From positions 1-17,341 of the forward strand of contig SVLG01000045.1 of NCBI GenBank assembly GCA_015068055.1: 17,341 nt of DNA, read 5' to 3'. Source of the stretch: Oscillospiraceae bacterium (GTDB taxonomy: Bacteria > Bacillota_A > Clostridia > Oscillospirales > Oscillospiraceae). The translations under genes and the position numbers were made by a program. Positions 1 to 6,546 of the stretch are shown here, one piece after another; the first letter of the stretch is position 1, and every line of letters begins with the position of its first letter. The notes below the pieces were generated by a model that saw nothing but the letters and a program-made list of their open reading frames with translations, had not been told where the DNA came from and made no database searches.

Positions 1-1073
1 TGGTAGGTGGAGAGGTCATCGTCGTTGGGCAGGAGCCGGACGATGGAGGTGCTGGGCCGGACGGCCACGGTGTCGGTGCCGTCACCCATGCTCACGGGTA
101 CCTCGGTGATGATGTCGGTGGACTTGAGAATTTCCCGATAGCCCCAGTTATCAAAGCCCCAGTCAAAGAGGGTGGCGGAGTCGGTAAAGTTGCAGTACTT
201 GTCCAGCACGCCGTTGCCATCTTCGTCATAGGCGGGGGAGCGGAGGACGATCGAGAGGAGCTGGATGTTGCTGATGCCTTCCCGGGTAGCGATGGAGGCA
301 AGGCAGTAGCCGGCATCGGAGGTGAAGCCGGTCTTGATGCCGGCGGCACCCTCATAGAGGTAATCGCCGGGGTAGTGGTCGTTGGGGTTGATGAGGGAGT
401 TGGTGTTATAGAGCGCGCGGCCCGCGGACATGTTGGTGGGGTTCAGGGTGCGGGTGCGGGTGGAGCAGAGCTCCCGGAAGAAGGGGTGCGCCACAGCCTC
501 CCGGGCGATGAGGGTCAGGTCCCAGGCGGTGGTGTAGTGGTCGTCATGGGGCAGACCGTGGGTGTTGGCAAAGTGGGTGCCGCTGCAGCCCAGAGCCGCG
601 GCCCGCTGGTTCATCATCTCCACAAAGGCGGGAACACTCCCGGCGATGTGCTCGGCAATCATGTTGCAGGCCTCGTTGGCCGAGGAGAGCATGGCGCAGT
701 AGAGGAGGTCTTCCAGCGACATGGTTTCGCCCAGAAGGATGGAGGCGGTGGAGCCGTCCACGATCTGGTCAAAGTTGTAGCTTTCGGAGGCGGTGACCTC
801 GTTGGTGAGGGCTGCGGTGACGCCGCTGGGGAGAACCGTCTGGTTTTCGATGGCCTCCACCGCCAGCAGCACCGTCATCATCTTGGTAAGGCTGGCGGGA
901 TATGCGCGCTCATAGGCGGACTTTTCATAAAGTACGGTGTCGGTGTTGGTCTCCAGAAGCACCGCGTAGCTGCCCTCAATTACAGGGTCTTCCAGAGCGA
1001 AGGCCGTGGGGCCCATGGTGCTTACCAGAAGACAGATCAACAGCAGCATGACCGGGAAACGAATTTTTTTCAT
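1..1073 (-). CDS. D-alanyl-D-alanine carboxypeptidase (DacF-like), 3' end cut by window
   Basis: Low-molecular-weight penicillin-binding protein of the peptidase S11 family. It would trim the terminal D-Ala from peptidoglycan stem peptides outside the membrane. The start ATG (1071-1073) is followed by a signal peptide: basic KK, a hydrophobic stretch to about residue 20, then a possible cleavage after about residue 26. All three S11 active-site motifs are visible: SLTK at residues 61-64 (Ser61 nucleophile, Lys64 base), SAN at 131-133 and KTG at 247-249. About 357 residues are present and the frame is still open at base 1, so the C-terminal beta domain and the amphipathic membrane anchor expected in DacF/DacA proteins lie outside the window. 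A GGGAG ribosome binding site sits about 7 nt upstream. The gene is divergent from the ComEA-like gene. The family assignment is secure; the exact paralogue (DacF, DacA or DacB) is not. Confidence 0.93.
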   Translation of the reverse strand, partial: MKKIRFPVMLLLICLLVSTMGPTAFALEDPVIEGSYAVLLETNTDTVLYEKSAYERAYPASLTKMMTVLLAVEAIENQTVLPSGVTAALTNEVTASESYNFDQIVDGSTASILLGETMSLEDLLYCAMLSSANEACNMIAEHIAGSVPAFVEMMNQRAAALGCSGTHFANTHGLPHDDHYTTAWDLTLIAREAVAHPFFRELCSTRTRTLNPTNMSAGRALYNTNSLINPNDHYPGDYLYEGAAGIKTGFTSDAGYCLASIATREGISNIQLLSIVLRSPAYDEDGNGVLDKYCNFTDSATLFDWGFDNWGYREILKSTDIITEVPVSMGDGTDTVAVRPSTSIVRLLPNDDDLSTY

Positions 1074-1119
1074 TGTACAACTCCCGTGGAAATGATATGA
1101 TAAACGAAACAATGGGGTA

Positions 1120-1169
1120 TTCCCATAAAAAATCAACCCTATTATAATAATATCCTCGCAGAAAAGCAA
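1120..1169. promoter_or_regulatory. Overlapping divergent sigma-A-like promoters
   Basis: On the minus strand, TTGCTT (1164-1169), a 17-nt spacer and TATAAT (1141-1146) form a good promoter for the carboxypeptidase gene. On the plus strand, TTCCCA (1120-1125), 17 nt and TATAAT (1143-1148) form a weaker candidate for the ComEA-like gene. The two -10 elements overlap because ATTATAATAAT reads as a -10 on both strands. Only the minus-strand promoter is close to consensus. Confidence 0.5.
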
Positions 1170-1203
1170 CAGAAAAGAAACAAAAAACGAACTGGTAAGT
1201 TTT

Positions 1204-1527
1204 ATGTCGAGATTTGAAAAGAGCCTGATGCTGTTGGCGGCGGCCTTTCTTCTGGCCCTGGCTCTGGTGAGCCGGGAAGCGGCGCGGCCGCTGCCTCTTG
1301 CGGAAGAAACCGTGCCGGTGCGGGCTGCCGCCGCGGCGGAAACATGGCTGACGGACATCAACACGGCCACGGCGGAGGAGCTTTGTGCCCTGCCCGGTGT
1401 AGGCCCGGTGATCGCGGAACGCATCGTGGCCCTGCGTCCCTTCGGGAACCCGGAGGATCTTCTGGCGGTGGAGGGCATAGGGGAAGCCACACTGGAAAAG
1501 ATATACGAGTATCTGGAGGGAAACTGA
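1204..1527 (+). CDS. ComEA-like helix-hairpin-helix protein
   Basis: A 107-residue protein with one N-terminal hydrophobic segment (about residues 8-22), a short Ala/Glu-rich linker, and a C-terminal double helix-hairpin-helix domain (about 50-105). The diagnostic pattern is INTATAEELCALPGVGP followed by a second hairpin VEGIGEATLEKI. This is the ComEA competence-receptor fold, which binds double-stranded DNA at the cell surface without sequence specificity. The protein is shorter than B. subtilis ComEA and lacks its longer N-terminal (SLBB-like) region. No ComEC or ComEB gene is adjacent, so a role in DNA uptake cannot be assumed. The ribosome binding site is weak (GGTAAG about 6 nt before ATG). 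The stop codon lies 2 nt before the next start, which suggests translational coupling with the peptidase gene. Confidence 0.85.
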   Translation: MSRFEKSLMLLAAAFLLALALVSREAARPLPLAEETVPVRAAAAAETWLTDINTATAEELCALPGVGPVIAERIVALRPFGNPEDLLAVEGIGEATLEKIYEYLEGN

Positions 1528-1529
1528 CC

Positions 1530-2591
1530 ATGTCACATATGCAGGCCATACAGGCGGCCATGACCGCCGCGGGGCTGGAGGCCCTGCTTCTCACCGACCC
1601 GGTGAGCTGCCGCTATGCCGCCGGCTTTTACTTCACCGACGGGGCGGTACTTATCCGGCGGGAGGACGCCTTTCTCATCACCGATTCCCGCTATACCGAG
1701 GCCGCCGAAAAGGAGGCCCGGGATGTTGCCGTGCTGGAGTACGGCAGGAGGCGCTCCCCCTATACGCTGGCCGCGGAGCTTTGTGCAGGCCTCGGGACCG
1801 TGGGCGCCGAGGAAGAGCGCATGAGCGTCAGCGAGTGGCGGGGCTGGGAGGAAAAGATGGGCCGGAAATTTGCGGAGGCCTCCCATGTGCTGAAGGGCCT
1901 TCGCAAGAGCAAGGACAGCTTTGAGCGCGAGAGCCTCATCGCCGCCCAGCGCATCGCCGAGCGGGCGCTGGATGACGTGCTGGGTCTGCTGCGTCCGGGG
2001 CTGACGGAGAAGGAAGTGGCCGCGGAGCTTACCTACCGGATGCTGCTCTACGGCGGCGAGGAGATGAGCTTTGACCCCATTGTGGTCACGGGAGCCAAGA
2101 CCAGCCTGCCCCATGGCGTACCCGGGGACAGAGTCATCTGCACCGGAGACTTTGTCACCATGGATTTCGGCACCAAGAAGAACGGCTACTGCTCCGACAT
2201 GACCCGCACCGTAGCCATCGGCTCCGTGACGGAGGAGATGCGTCGGGTGTATGAAATCGTGCTGGAGGCTCAGCTGGCGGGCATCGCCGCGGCCAGGGCC
2301 GGGGTGCGCGGCTGTGATATCGACGGCGCGGCCAGAAAGGTTATCGCCGCCGCGGGCTACGGTGATTTCTTCGGCCATGGCTTCGGCCATTCGCTGGGTC
2401 TGGAGATCCACGAGGCCCCCAACGCCAATACCCGCAACGAGCGGCCCATGCCGGTTGGCGCCGTCATCAGCGCCGAGCCCGGCATCTATCTCCCCGGCCG
2501 CTTTGGTGTTCGCATCGAAGATGTGCTGATTTTGAACGAAAACGGCAGCGAAAACATCACAAAAGCCCCCAAAGAGCTGCTTATCCTGTAA
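1530..2591 (+). CDS. M24 family Xaa-Pro aminopeptidase
   Basis: A 353-residue cytosolic metallopeptidase of the M24B (aminopeptidase P / prolidase) family, which removes N-terminal residues preceding proline. Residues about 1-125 form the creatinase-like N-terminal domain and about 130-353 the pita-bread catalytic domain. The metal ligands are visible: Asp212 (MDFG), Asp223 (CSDMTR), His287 (in HGFGHSLG), Glu316 (ISAEPG) and Glu330 (RIED). His283 and His294 fit the conserved shuttle positions. The start at 1530 is chosen because GGAGGG (1515-1520) lies 9 nt upstream; the upstream in-frame ATG at 1344 would overlap most of the ComEA-like gene. It precedes efp, an arrangement familiar in Firmicutes. 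It could be annotated as aminopeptidase P or as prolidase (PepQ); the short length fits the standard bacterial form. Confidence 0.95.
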   Translation: MSHMQAIQAAMTAAGLEALLLTDPVSCRYAAGFYFTDGAVLIRREDAFLITDSRYTEAAEKEARDVAVLEYGRRRSPYTLAAELCAGLGTVGAEEERMSVSEWRGWEEKMGRKFAEASHVLKGLRKSKDSFERESLIAAQRIAERALDDVLGLLRPGLTEKEVAAELTYRMLLYGGEEMSFDPIVVTGAKTSLPHGVPGDRVICTGDFVTMDFGTKKNGYCSDMTRTVAIGSVTEEMRRVYEIVLEAQLAGIAAARAGVRGCDIDGAARKVIAAAGYGDFFGHGFGHSLGLEIHEAPNANTRNERPMPVGAVISAEPGIYLPGRFGVRIEDVLILNENGSENITKAPKELLIL

Positions 2592-2598
2592 GAAAGAC

Positions 2599-2627
2599 TT
2601 GCAAAGTGGATTGTAATAGTATAAAAT
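2599..2627 (+). promoter_or_regulatory. Probable sigma-A promoter of efp
   Basis: TTGCAA (2599-2604), a 17-nt spacer and TAAAAT (2622-2627), placed between the peptidase stop codon and efp in an AT-rich gap. It would let efp be expressed independently of the upstream genes. The hexamers are near consensus but unproven. Confidence 0.5.
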
Positions 2628-2687
2628 AGATTGGCTATACAGCAAGTATTTAAAATTTGAAATAGAAAACAGGGAGGAAACATTTTT

Positions 2688-3251
2688 ATGATTTCTGCTG
2701 GCGATTTCAGAAACGGTGTTACGTTTGAGATGGACGGCCAGGTCATGCAGGTTGTCGAATTCCAGCATGTAAAGCCCGGTAAGGGTGCCGCCTTCGTGCG
2801 TACCAAGTACAAGAACGTCATCACCGGCGCCGTGGTGGAGCGCAGCTTCAACCCCACCGAAAAGTTTGAGAACGCTTTCGTCGAGCGCCGTACCATGGAG
2901 TACAGCTACGCCGACGGCAACCTCTACTACTTCATGAACCCCGAGTCCTACGAGCTGGAGCCCATCGACGAGTCCGTCCTGCCCGAGAACTTCAAGTTCG
3001 TCAAGGAAAACATGGAATGCACCGTCTGCTCCTTCAAGGGCAAGGTCTTCTCCGTGGAGCCCCCCAACTTCGTTGAGCTGGAAGTTACCGACACCGAGCC
3101 CGGCTTCGCCGGCAACACCGCCACCAACGTCACCAAGCCCGCCACCGTGGAGACCGGTGCTGAGATCAAGGTGCCTCTGTTCATCGACACCGGCGACCGT
3201 ATCCGCATCGACACCCGTACCGGCGAGTATCTCGAGCGCGCCAAGGGCTGA
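2688..3251 (+). CDS. efp: Elongation factor P
   Basis: EF-P binds between the ribosomal P and E sites and relieves stalling at consecutive prolines. The 187-residue length is standard. The order is the N-terminal KOW-like domain I (about 1-62), then OB-fold domains II (about 66-127) and III (about 130-187). The tip loop reads PGKGAAF with Lys32 at the position that contacts the P-site tRNA and is post-translationally modified in many bacteria. The closing [18 protein letters not shown] matches the family signature. AGGGAGG (2671-2677) fixes the start. The usual pairing with an Xaa-Pro peptidase upstream is seen here. No lysine-modifying enzyme (EpmA/EpmB) is in the window, so the modification state is unknown. 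Confidence 0.98.
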   Translation: MISAGDFRNGVTFEMDGQVMQVVEFQHVKPGKGAAFVRTKYKNVITGAVVERSFNPTEKFENAFVERRTMEYSYADGNLYYFMNPESYELEPIDESVLPENFKFVKENMECTVCSFKGKVFSVEPPNFVELEVTDTEPGFAGNTATNVTKPATVETGAEIKVPLFIDTGDRIRIDTRTGEYLERAKG

Positions 3252-3287
3252 TAAAGCCATTAATATTTTTCACAGGAGGGAAGAGTA

Positions 3288-3755
3288 ATGACCACATCCG
3301 AAAAAGTTGCGTATCTGAAGGGCCTTTGTGAAGGCATGGGCATCGGCGAGGACAGCAAGGAAGGCAAGCTTTTCAAGGTCATCACCGACATTCTGGAAGA
3401 CCTGTCTCTGGACATGGAGGACACCCGCGATGCTGTTGAGGAACTCATGGATGCCATCGACGAAATCGGCGAGAACCTGACCGATCTGGAGGAGGAGTTC
3501 TACGAGTGCGCCTGCGACTGCGGCGATTGCTCCTGCTGTGAAGAGGATGAGGATGAAGACGACGAGGACGAGGATGAGGACGAAGAGCCCACCTTCTACA
3601 GCGTCGAGTGCCCGGGCTGCGGTTTCCGCGTGACCGTGGACGAGGACATCCTGGCCGCCGGGGAGTTTGACTGCCCCGAATGCGGCGGCACCATCGACTT
3701 CCGCAAGGCCACCGTGGAAATGGTGGACTTCGACGAAGACGAGGACGACGAGTAA
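3288..3755 (+). CDS. CD1247-like acidic zinc-ribbon protein
   Basis: A 155-residue cytosolic protein with three parts. The helical N-terminal domain (about 1-70) resembles the domain named after C. difficile CD1247. A Cys-rich patch (Cys74, 76, 78, 81, 83, 84) runs into 16 consecutive Asp/Glu residues (85-100). The C-terminal zinc ribbon has CPGC at 108-111 and CPEC at 129-132, and the protein ends in a second acidic tail. The function is unknown. The ribbon suggests nucleic-acid or protein binding, but the strong negative charge argues against simple DNA binding. AGGAGGG lies 7 nt before the ATG. It follows efp by 36 nt with no terminator between them, and a strong terminator follows, so it is probably co-transcribed with efp. 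The family recognition is from memory and fairly confident. Confidence 0.85.
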   Translation: MTTSEKVAYLKGLCEGMGIGEDSKEGKLFKVITDILEDLSLDMEDTRDAVEELMDAIDEIGENLTDLEEEFYECACDCGDCSCCEEDEDEDDEDEDEDEEPTFYSVECPGCGFRVTVDEDILAAGEFDCPECGGTIDFRKATVEMVDFDEDEDDE

Positions 3756-3765
3756 TATAGCAGCC

Positions 3766-3797
3766 AAAACCGCCTGCTTTTCAGCAGGCGGTTTTTT
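3766..3797. terminator. Bidirectional intrinsic terminator (copy 1 of the inverted pair)
   Basis: A 12-bp stem (3766-3777 with 3784-3795), loop TTTTCA, and T-runs on both strands. It ends the efp transcript on the plus strand and lies just past the RHH regulator on the minus strand. The 30-nt hairpin is the exact reverse complement of the hairpin at 6438-6467. Confidence 0.9.
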
Positions 3798-3981
3798 AGT
3801 CCTCAATTTCTATATTTCTTACACCATGGGTCAGGATAATGTTTATCAGTTCGTTTCGTGAATAGTTGCTTTCGGAAGCCAGCTGATCCAGTTGGGAAAG
3901 GGTATCCTCCCGAATGCGGACGGTAATGATCTTGCTGCCGTCCTCGCCGCGTTTTTTGATTTTCAAGGGTTCGTTTTTCAT
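3796..3981 (-). CDS. Small ribbon-helix-helix (Arc/CopG-like) regulator
   Basis: A 61-residue protein. The basic N-terminus (MKNEPLKIKKRGEDG) leads into a beta strand IITVRIRED, helix 1 LSQLDQLASES, the turn residue Asn and helix 2 RNELINIILTHGVRN. This is the ribbon-helix-helix pattern of dimeric DNA-binding proteins such as Arc and MetJ/CopG. The start at 3981 is preferred over an upstream ATG at 4005 because AGAGGTG sits about 8 nt before it, while the upstream ATG has no ribosome binding site and falls in the promoter palindrome. The stop codon overlaps the T-run of the bidirectional terminator. It is divergent from the lipoprotein pair. The palindrome over its own -10 element makes autoregulation likely, but this is an inference. 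It could also be an orphan antitoxin; no toxin gene was seen beside it. Confidence 0.85.
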   Translation of the reverse strand: MKNEPLKIKKRGEDGSKIITVRIREDTLSQLDQLASESNYSRNELINIILTHGVRNIEIED

Positions 3982-4004
3982 GGTATAAACACCTCTTCGT
4001 TCCA

Positions 4005-4023
4005 TGTCAATTATACATTGACA
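4005..4023. promoter_or_regulatory. Operator-like palindrome TGTCAAT-N5-ATTGACA
   Basis: A perfect 7-bp inverted repeat with a 5-nt centre between the RHH gene and the first lipoprotein gene. Its left half and centre contain the minus-strand TATAAT (4010-4015) of the RHH gene. Its right arm contains the plus-strand TTGACA -35 of the lipoprotein gene. Binding here would block both promoters. The RHH protein encoded alongside is the obvious candidate ligand. Confidence 0.65.
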
Positions 4024-4047
4024 AAAGACGGTGAAATATACTACAAT
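4018..4047 (+). promoter_or_regulatory. Sigma-A promoter of the lipoprotein pair
   Basis: A consensus TTGACA (4018-4023), an 18-nt spacer and TACAAT (4042-4047), followed by GGAGGTG (4083-4089) 4 nt before the ATG at 4094. The -35 element is one arm of the palindrome at 4005-4023. Confidence 0.7.
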
Positions 4048-4093
4048 CAGATAGTATTTATGCTATTTATTTGTAATACAATGGAGGTGTATC

Positions 4094-5545
4094 ATGAAAA
4101 GAGTAGTGGCTATGATGCTGCTGACGGTTCTGTTGGCATTTGCTGGCTGCGGCTCCGATGTCGGGGAGAGCGAAGTGGCAGCAACGGAGAAGAAGGCGGC
4201 TGAAACCCCGGTGGAGACTCCGGTAAAGGAAAAGAGCGGGGCCGTAACGCTGACACCGGGGCAGAAAAGTGAGCTGGGCTTTGCGAGCTTTGAATTTACC
4301 GATGCTGTGGTGGATTATAAAATCGGTACCCAGCGGAATTTCATTCCTGGTTCCGAGGGCATGACCTTCTTCGCCGTACAGGGAAATATCAAGAACACTG
4401 GCGGAGCGGAGCTGCCGATCAGCAACTTTAAGGCTGAGCTGGTTTTCAACGGTGAATTTACCTATACGGCGTCTGCCACCGTGATTTACGGGGAAAAGCT
4501 AAACTATACGCTGCCGCCGCTGACCGAAGGTCGCTATATTATCTATGCCGAAGTGCCCGAAGCGCTGCTGGAGCAACTGAAAGACTGCACGCTGCGGCTG
4601 GCCGTCAACGAGGACTTTGCCTCCATGCCGGAAAACAGCGGCAAGGGCGACTACTGCTTTGAGCTGTATCTGGACGAGAGCATCTGCGCTGCGGCTGCAC
4701 AGGGCCCCGTTCGGGAGCTGCAGTATTTTGCCGAGTGCCCCATTCTGCCCACGCCCATGAGCTATGTGGACCTTTTCCAGTCTGGCTCCTCCACTTCCTC
4801 CAGCAACGGAAAGGTGACCTCCATCAAGTATAACTATTCCGCTGGCATGGGCAGCCGGGTGGATATGAAAGAGGCGTATACAACCTACATCAATGCTTTG
4901 CAGGAGGCCGGCTTCACTGTGCAGGTGGGCGAGGGCAACGAGATTTATTCCGGTGCGGTGAAAGTGGCAACCATGTTCCTCTCCGGCGATCGGATCGAGA
5001 TCCGCATTGTGCCCGGCAACGAGGGGCTTACCGCTCCCGCCGCCGGTGAAGCGGGGGACAGCAGCGACAAGAGTCTTGCTCTGGGCGAGGCCATTGAGAC
5101 GGACTATGCCTATATGCTTCTGGACCAGTTCGCCACCGCTGCGGAGATTCGCTCCGGCAGCAACAACTACGGCATGTATGAATACTATTCCAGCGAAAAC
5201 GGCGATCCCTACTTCTATCTCAGCGGCAGCTTCAAGAATCTTGGCGGGGCGCCGGTGGACCTTATCAACACTTATGTCACGTTTACCTTTGATGATAAGT
5301 ATACCTTCAAGGGACAGGTGGACGGTTATGCGGAGGGCAACAATAACTTTATCCGTGACGTGTCCCCTCTCTCTGAGGTGAAATGCTATGTTCATGCAGC
5401 CGTTCCGCAGGAACTCATCGACAGCTACAGCAGCTGTGTTGTGCGCATCGGCTTCACCCGCAATTTCGACTACAAGGTTGTGGATGTAAACGATCTGCCC
5501 AAGATGGAAAACTGCGATGATGTTTTCGCCATCACGCTGAAATAA
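4094..5545 (+). CDS. Putative lipoprotein with two duplicated beta-rich domains
   Basis: A 483-residue exported protein. The signal peptide (KR, then a hydrophobic core) ends in FAGC with Cys19 as the likely lipidated residue; Phe at -3 is atypical. An Ala/Glu/Lys/Pro-rich linker follows (about 22-58). Two related domains lie at about 66-175 and 340-460. Matching landmarks include FFAVQGNIKNTGGAELPI against FYLSGSFKNLGGAPVDL, then FKAELVFNGEFTYTA against TYVTFTFDDKYTFKG, and AEVPEALLEQLKDC against AAVPQELIDSYSSC. The pattern resembles the DUF4352-type immunoglobulin-like fold of Firmicute lipoproteins, which is a tentative link. The middle (about 205-310) looks like a separate alpha/beta domain. 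The function is not recognised. It is followed 10 nt later by a second lipoprotein gene in an evident operon. Confidence 0.85.
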   Translation: MKRVVAMMLLTVLLAFAGCGSDVGESEVAATEKKAAETPVETPVKEKSGAVTLTPGQKSELGFASFEFTDAVVDYKIGTQRNFIPGSEGMTFFAVQGNIKNTGGAELPISNFKAELVFNGEFTYTASATVIYGEKLNYTLPPLTEGRYIIYAEVPEALLEQLKDCTLRLAVNEDFASMPENSGKGDYCFELYLDESICAAAAQGPVRELQYFAECPILPTPMSYVDLFQSGSSTSSSNGKVTSIKYNYSAGMGSRVDMKEAYTTYINALQEAGFTVQVGEGNEIYSGAVKVATMFLSGDRIEIRIVPGNEGLTAPAAGEAGDSSDKSLALGEAIETDYAYMLLDQFATAAEIRSGSNNYGMYEYYSSENGDPYFYLSGSFKNLGGAPVDLINTYVTFTFDDKYTFKGQVDGYAEGNNNFIRDVSPLSEVKCYVHAAVPQELIDSYSSCVVRIGFTRNFDYKVVDVNDLPKMENCDDVFAITLK

Positions 5546-5555
5546 GGAGTGGGCG

Positions 5556-6431
5556 GTGAAAAAGCGTGTAATGGCTGTGCTCTGCGTCCTGCTGCTTCTG
5601 AGTGGGTGCGCTGCCCCGGTCAAGGCTGCCGGGGAGCCTGCCGACGGGTTCGATCTTCTGGGCGGCAGTTGGGTGGCGGCGGGCTTCGTCTATGAGGGAC
5701 ACATCATCGATCTCAGCGACGATGCGGCGCTTATGGACATTTATGATACGGTCCTCCTTTCCTTTGATGAAAGCGGAACCTTTCTATATATGAACGGTTA
5801 TAATGCCAGAGGACAGTATATACGGCAGGAGAGCGAGGATACCTTCCTTCTGAAAACGGATACCAGATTTACCTATGACCTTGTCAATAGTGAGTTGGTG
5901 GAAAAGGAGATAAAGGGCGATCCGGGGGCCTATCGTATAACGCTGCTGGAAGATGGAAATACCTTTGTGTTTTTTGTTGCGGATAGGGAGACCGGCAAAG
6001 CAAAGGAAGATGCCGACCCCTTGATTTTTGAGCGTGAGGACCATGAAAGCGAGTTCATCGCACAAAACAAAACTCCGCTGAACAAAAAGCAGGAGGAGCC
6101 TGTAAAGCGTAGCGGAATTGACTCTGCCCCTTCTGCCTCCAAGCCCACGAGCGGCCAGCGCAACGCACTGGAGTCGGCGAAGGCCTATCTTCGTGTCATG
6201 CCGTTTTCCCGTGAGGGGCTGGTGGAGCAGCTGGAGTATGAGGGCTACTCATCCTCCGAGGCCCGCTACGGTGTGGAGCATTGCGGGGCCGACTGGTATG
6301 AGCAGGCGGTGAAGAGTGCAGAAAGCTATCTCGATGTTATGCCCTTCTCCCGTAATCAGCTCATCGAGCAGCTGGAATACGAGGGTTTTACCCACGACCA
6401 GGCCGTATACGGCGTTGACATGGTTTATTAA
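5556..6431 (+). CDS. Ltp-family lipoprotein with two C-terminal repeats
   Basis: A 291-residue protein starting at GTG, with AAGGAG (5544-5549) 6 nt upstream. The signal peptide ends in a good lipobox, LLSGC, with Cys18. Residues about 28-160 form a beta-rich domain (GSWVAAGFVYEGHIIDLS..., reminiscent of lipocalin-like domains of secreted Clostridial proteins). A Lys/Ser/Pro linker (about 170-200) leads to two tandem repeats, 203-246 and 250-291. They share the core SAKAYLRVMPFSREGLVEQL / SAESYLDVMPFSRNQLIEQL, then LEYEGY or LEYEGF and A.YGV. This is the Ltp ('host cell surface-exposed lipoprotein') repeat, known from phage TP-J34 Ltp, which blocks superinfecting phage DNA entry. The repeat assignment is by recognition and is fairly confident. 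A phage-exclusion role here is only a hypothesis, since many chromosomal proteins carry the repeat with no known function. Confidence 0.88.
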   Translation: MKKRVMAVLCVLLLLSGCAAPVKAAGEPADGFDLLGGSWVAAGFVYEGHIIDLSDDAALMDIYDTVLLSFDESGTFLYMNGYNARGQYIRQESEDTFLLKTDTRFTYDLVNSELVEKEIKGDPGAYRITLLEDGNTFVFFVADRETGKAKEDADPLIFEREDHESEFIAQNKTPLNKKQEEPVKRSGIDSAPSASKPTSGQRNALESAKAYLRVMPFSREGLVEQLEYEGYSSSEARYGVEHCGADWYEQAVKSAESYLDVMPFSRNQLIEQLEYEGFTHDQAVYGVDMVY

Positions 6432-6436
6432 GCACC

Positions 6437-6469
6437 AAAAACCGCCTGCTGAAAAGCAGGCGGTTTTTT
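6437..6469 (+). terminator. Intrinsic terminator (copy 2 of the inverted pair)
   Basis: An uninterrupted stem (6437-6449 with 6456-6468), loop TGAAAA and a run of six T (6464-6469). It ends the lipoprotein operon 5 nt after its stop codon. Positions 6438-6467 are the exact reverse complement of the hairpin at 3766-3795, including the loop. Confidence 0.92.
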
Positions 6470-6478
6470 CTCTTGCGC

Positions 6479-6507
6479 TTGACCGTTTCGTATTGGACGT
6501 ATATAAT
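6479..6507 (+). promoter_or_regulatory. Sigma-A promoter of pgi
   Basis: TTGACC (6479-6484), a 17-nt spacer and a perfect TATAAT (6502-6507), 40 nt before the start codon. It lies immediately after the upstream terminator, so pgi is an independent transcription unit. Confidence 0.75.
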
Positions 6508-6546
6508 TATTGCATAATGTAAAAAACATGAACGGAGGCCAAGCCA

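Noticed and set aside
1533..3260. Open frame of 575 codons on the minus strand across the peptidase and efp genes
   Set aside because: It is antisense to two strongly recognised proteins, has Gly/His/Val-rich composition typical of GC-rich shadow frames, and no protein motif.
3982..4005. Longer start for the RHH protein at 4005
   Set aside because: No ribosome binding site precedes it and it falls within the operator palindrome, whereas 3981 has AGAGGTG upstream.
4499..5623. Open frame of 374 codons antisense to the first lipoprotein
   Set aside because: The opposite strand has a promoter, ribosome binding site, signal peptide and duplicated domains; this one has none.
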